Shown here one piece after another: positions 4,191 to 6,154 of a stretch of 6,154 bases of DNA (positions within the stretch are counted from its first letter, which is position 1; each line of letters begins with the position of its first letter). Location: positions 1 through 6,154 of the forward strand of contig CAJQPD010000251.1 of the NCBI GenBank assembly GCA_905480085.1, read 5' to 3'. The stretch is from an uncultured Acidimicrobiia bacterium (GTDB lineage: Bacteria > Actinomycetota > Acidimicrobiia > Spongiisociales > JAENVV01). Position numbers and translations under genes: made by a program. Below the pieces are notes generated by a model. The model had not been told where the DNA came from. It made no database searches and saw only the letters and a list, made by a program, of their open reading frames with translations.

Positions 4191-5723
4191 GGCGATCGTG
4201 TGGTGGCCGGTCGCTCCGTCCGGCTGAGGTGGCTTGAGCTCGGCCGTTTGGGTGTACCCGGAGTTGTCGGTGGCGCGCACGGAGATCGAATGCCGGCCCA
4301 CCGGCGCATCCCAGTCGACGTACCACTGGCGCCAGGCATTGTCGCTCAGAGGCTCACCCAGATTGGCCGACTGCCATTCACCTTCGTCGATGCTGATCTC
4401 AACTGCGGCAATGCCAGTGTTGGGCGCCCACGCCACGCCGGCGATCCGGCGGGATCCAGCTTCCACGTTGGCGTTGGGCCTTGGCGAGTCGATCCGGGAC
4501 TGGGTCTTGATCGGACCTTCCTTGGCCCAGTTCCGTGGAATCCAGTAGGCATCAAAGCCTTCCCAGGTCGTCAGTTCGATCTCGCTCAGCCACTTGGTAG
4601 CAGAGACGTACCCGTACAGACCGGACACCACCAGGCGAGCCGGGTAGCCGTGATCGACCGGGAGCGGTTCGTCGTTCATCCCGATCGCGATGAGAGCGTC
4701 GCGTCCGTCATAGGCAGCTTCGGTTGGGAAGCCCACCGTGAAGTCGTCGACCGACCGGCCCACGATCTGCGTGGCACCGTCCTGAACCCCGGCCATGTCG
4801 AGGACATCCCGTAACGGAACCCCCAACCAGTTGGCGGTTCCGACGAGCGACCCACCGACCGTGTTCGAGACACACGAAAGCGTGATCACTCGTTCGGTCA
4901 TGGCGAGGGCCGACAAATCGTCATAGGTCAGCGTCACTTCCTTGTCGACCATACCTTTGATCGTCAGCTGCCACGTCGCCAGGTTGATCGGAGGCGGGCG
5001 AAGAGCCGTATCGATAAGGTAGAAATCGGCGTTCGAGGTGATGACCGGCACCGCCCCCTCGACCTGAGCGCCAGCCGGGATGAGAACCGGAGTCTCCGGC
5101 AGTGTTGGCAGGGAAATCTCAGCTCGTTCAGAAGCCGAGGCAATCCCGTTCACCAGACCCCGTCCCACCAGCCCGGCTACGCCGGCGAAAGCCGCGGTAA
5201 CACCGACAGCGGTCAGGAACGAGCGGCGGGAATCATCGCTGATTGCCGCCGCTCGCCTGCGGGCCAGCACCACGAGCGCCGCCAAACCCGCTACCACCCC
5301 AAGGCCGACCGCCGCCGCGGCGGCGGGAACGTCGGCCACGGGGTCGGTCGTGACAAAGGCCCAGCCCAGAATGCCGGTTCCCACAAATGCGGCAACGGAT
5401 AGGGTCATCCGACGAGTTGCCACGATGCCGACCAGAGCACCCAGCATGAACACGGTGGCCAGAATGGAAAGAACGAGAACGAGCTTATCGTTGGTACCGA
5501 ACGTCCGAATCGCCCACTTAACGAGTGGTTCTGGGGAGGCTCCGATCACCCAGTTCCCGATCGAGACGATCACCGACTGACCACGACCGATTATCCCGAC
5601 GATCAGTTCAGTGACTGCCAGAGCAACGGCGACGGCCACCACCCCGGCCAGGGCACCCGATCCCCGCGGCGGAGATAACGGTGGCTGTTCGTCGGGCTGA
5701 GAGTCGTTGAGTACGGTTTCCAT
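4176..5723 (-). CDS. Membrane-anchored molybdopterin-dependent oxidoreductase of the sulfite oxidase fold
   Basis: This 515-residue protein joins a membrane domain to an extracytoplasmic molybdenum-cofactor enzyme. Hydrophobic spans lie at about 24-46, 80-102, 107-125 and 134-154. They are followed by a basic loop (ARRRA) and a twin-arginine motif SRRSFL (165-170), then a fifth hydrophobic stretch (171-190) resembling a Tat signal core. The oxidoreductase domain (about 230-395) carries the only cysteine, Cys284 in TLSCVSNTVGG, the expected Mo ligand. GPIKTQSRIDSP (403-414) leads into the C-terminal Mo-co dimerisation (Ig-like) domain (about 425-495). The two arginines following the Mo cysteine in sulfite oxidase are Thr288 and Val289 here, so sulfite activity is not assured. 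The spans contain no histidine, so bis-His haem binding there is unlikely. I chose the ATG at 5721-5723; a GTG at 5787-5789 would add 22 atypical residues. Neither has a clear ribosome binding site. Similar five-span Mo proteins occur in other actinobacteria. Substrate and electron acceptor are unknown. Confidence 0.85.
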   Translation of the reverse strand: METVLNDSQPDEQPPLSPPRGSGALAGVVAVAVALAVTELIVGIIGRGQSVIVSIGNWVIGASPEPLVKWAIRTFGTNDKLVLVLSILATVFMLGALVGIVATRRMTLSVAAFVGTGILGWAFVTTDPVADVPAAAAAVGLGVVAGLAALVVLARRRAAAISDDSRRSFLTAVGVTAAFAGVAGLVGRGLVNGIASASERAEISLPTLPETPVLIPAGAQVEGAVPVITSNADFYLIDTALRPPPINLATWQLTIKGMVDKEVTLTYDDLSALAMTERVITLSCVSNTVGGSLVGTANWLGVPLRDVLDMAGVQDGATQIVGRSVDDFTVGFPTEAAYDGRDALIAIGMNDEPLPVDHGYPARLVVSGLYGYVSATKWLSEIELTTWEGFDAYWIPRNWAKEGPIKTQSRIDSPRPNANVEAGSRRIAGVAWAPNTGIAAVEISIDEGEWQSANLGEPLSDNAWRQWYVDWDAPVGRHSISVRATDNSGYTQTAELKPPQPDGATGHHTIAVNVA

Positions 5724-5793
5724 GACACCAGAATGCCGCAGGCACCCGGCTATCACAACTTTCGAGGCCCTTGTTTCCCAAAACTTCACATAA

Positions 5794-5813
5794 GGCTCAA
5801 ACAGACGTGAGCC
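5794..5813 (-). terminator. Weak hairpin after the SDR gene
   Basis: On the minus strand GGCTCA pairs with TGAGCC (plus-strand arms 5794-5799 and 5808-5813) around an 8-nt loop, followed by TTATGTGAAG. The stem is short and the T tract poor. It lies 14 nt beyond the SDR stop codon and could end that transcript before the molybdenum enzyme gene. The 104-nt gap between the two genes suggests they are separate units, but read-through is possible. Confidence 0.35.
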
Positions 5814-5827
5814 GGACGAAGCAACCT

Positions 5828-6154
5828 CTAGTCGAGAAAAATGTCCTGCTGGAGTTCGGCACCCTCGACATACGTATACGTCGATAGGTCGGTTTTGCCC
5901 GCCTCTGCCAGGACCTCATCATCGATGAAGAAGTTGCCCGTCGTCTGACGGGCGGGCCGACAGAGAATCTCGTACGCCGCATCGGCAACGATCTCCGGTC
6001 GCCGCGAACGTGACATGGCAGCGTCGCCTCCCAGCAGGTTCTGAACCGCCGCAGTGGCAATCAATGTACGAGGCCACAGCGAGTTCACCCCGATGCCGTC
6101 ATCGGCGAACTCGGCTGACATTCCAAGGGTGCACATGCTCATCCCGTATTTGGC
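5828..6154 (-). CDS. HSDL2-like short-chain dehydrogenase, C-terminal part only
   Basis: The 3' end of an SDR gene (108 codons visible); the start lies beyond the right edge. The first visible residues, AKYGMSMCTLGMSAEF, match the helix after the SDR catalytic tyrosine, and the Lys encoded at 6149-6151 is the lysine of the YxxxK motif. GIGVNSLWPRT contains the post-catalytic loop with a WP motif in place of the usual PG. The stretches MSRSRRPEIVADAAYEILCRP and RQTTGNFFIDDEVLAEAG, and the ending QQDIFLD, closely resemble the SDR portion of hydroxysteroid dehydrogenase-like protein 2 (HSDL2). Bacterial members are NAD(P)-dependent oxidoreductases of uncertain substrate, often linked to lipid metabolism; the nucleotide-binding region is not in the window. 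No SCP2 sterol-carrier domain follows, unlike animal HSDL2. An ATG at 6140-6142 is internal to the domain and is not the start. Confidence 0.85.
   Translation of the reverse strand, partial: AKYGMSMCTLGMSAEFADDGIGVNSLWPRTLIATAAVQNLLGGDAAMSRSRRPEIVADAAYEILCRPARQTTGNFFIDDEVLAEAGKTDLSTYTYVEGAELQQDIFLD

Noticed and set aside
5080..5580. Plus-strand open frame opposite the membrane part of the Mo enzyme
   Set aside because: The product is Ala/Thr/Arg/Pro-rich with no domain, typical of the antisense of a GC-rich membrane protein gene.
5787..5789. GTG as the start of the Mo enzyme
   Set aside because: It has no ribosome binding site and would add 22 residues, including a cysteine, ahead of the acidic, proline-rich segment that precedes the first span. 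The ATG at 5721-5723 is preferred, though also without a clear site.
6140..6142. ATG as the start of the SDR
   Set aside because: The upstream in-frame codons encode AKYG, including the catalytic lysine of the SDR family, so the gene continues past the window edge.
1..6154. CRISPR array, insertion sequence, tRNA or phage-defence genes
   Set aside because: No regularly spaced repeats, transposase-like or nuclease-like product, cloverleaf sequence or attachment-site duplication was seen.

Overview
The window reads as a GC-rich chromosomal segment of an actinobacterium. This rests on the GC-rich codon choice, a lipoprotein-type rhodanese, and above all a polytopic molybdopterin oxidoreductase with an internal twin-arginine motif, an architecture known from Actinomycetota. 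A placement near Acidimicrobiia is only a guess. There is no rRNA, tRNA, CRISPR array, transposase or integrase, and no gap between genes exceeds about 140 bases.

Layout. (1) Bases 1-138 form a leader with a weak promoter candidate and a good ribosome binding site. (2) Bases 139-2252 (+) hold a tight three-gene operon: an SQR/FCSD-type flavoprotein, a DsrC/TusE-like sulfur carrier that keeps only the penultimate cysteine, and a DsrE2-type (DrsE_2) protein. A strong hairpin at 2278-2311 closes it. (3) Bases 2318-3316 (-) hold an aldose 1-epimerase (galM type), convergent with the operon. (4) Bases 3346-3377 hold a perfect 12-bp inverted repeat with an 8-nt spacer, overlapping a good promoter for the next pair. 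(5) Bases 3437-4163 (+) hold two single-domain rhodaneses, the first cytoplasmic and the second a predicted lipoprotein. (6) Bases 4176-5723 (-) hold a membrane-anchored sulfite-oxidase-fold molybdenum enzyme, convergent with the rhodanese pair and separated from it by 12 nt. (7) Bases 5828-6154 (-) hold the C-terminal part of an HSDL2-like short-chain dehydrogenase whose start lies outside the window.

How the genes may work together (inference). Five of the seven genes belong to families that handle sulfane sulfur or, by fold, sulfite. SQR would oxidise sulfide to protein-bound persulfide or polysulfide and pass electrons to quinone. The DsrE2 and DsrC/TusE-like proteins would move the sulfur between thiols in the cytoplasm. 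The cytoplasmic rhodanese and the lipoprotein rhodanese could handle sulfane sulfur on the two faces of the membrane. The Mo enzyme has a fold related to sulfite oxidase, but it lacks the two arginines that follow the Mo-ligating cysteine in sulfite oxidase, so its substrate is open. No dsrAB, hdr, sox, tusA or persulfide dioxygenase gene is in the window, so the fate of the sulfur cannot be read here. The epimerase and the SDR look like unrelated housekeeping or accessory genes.
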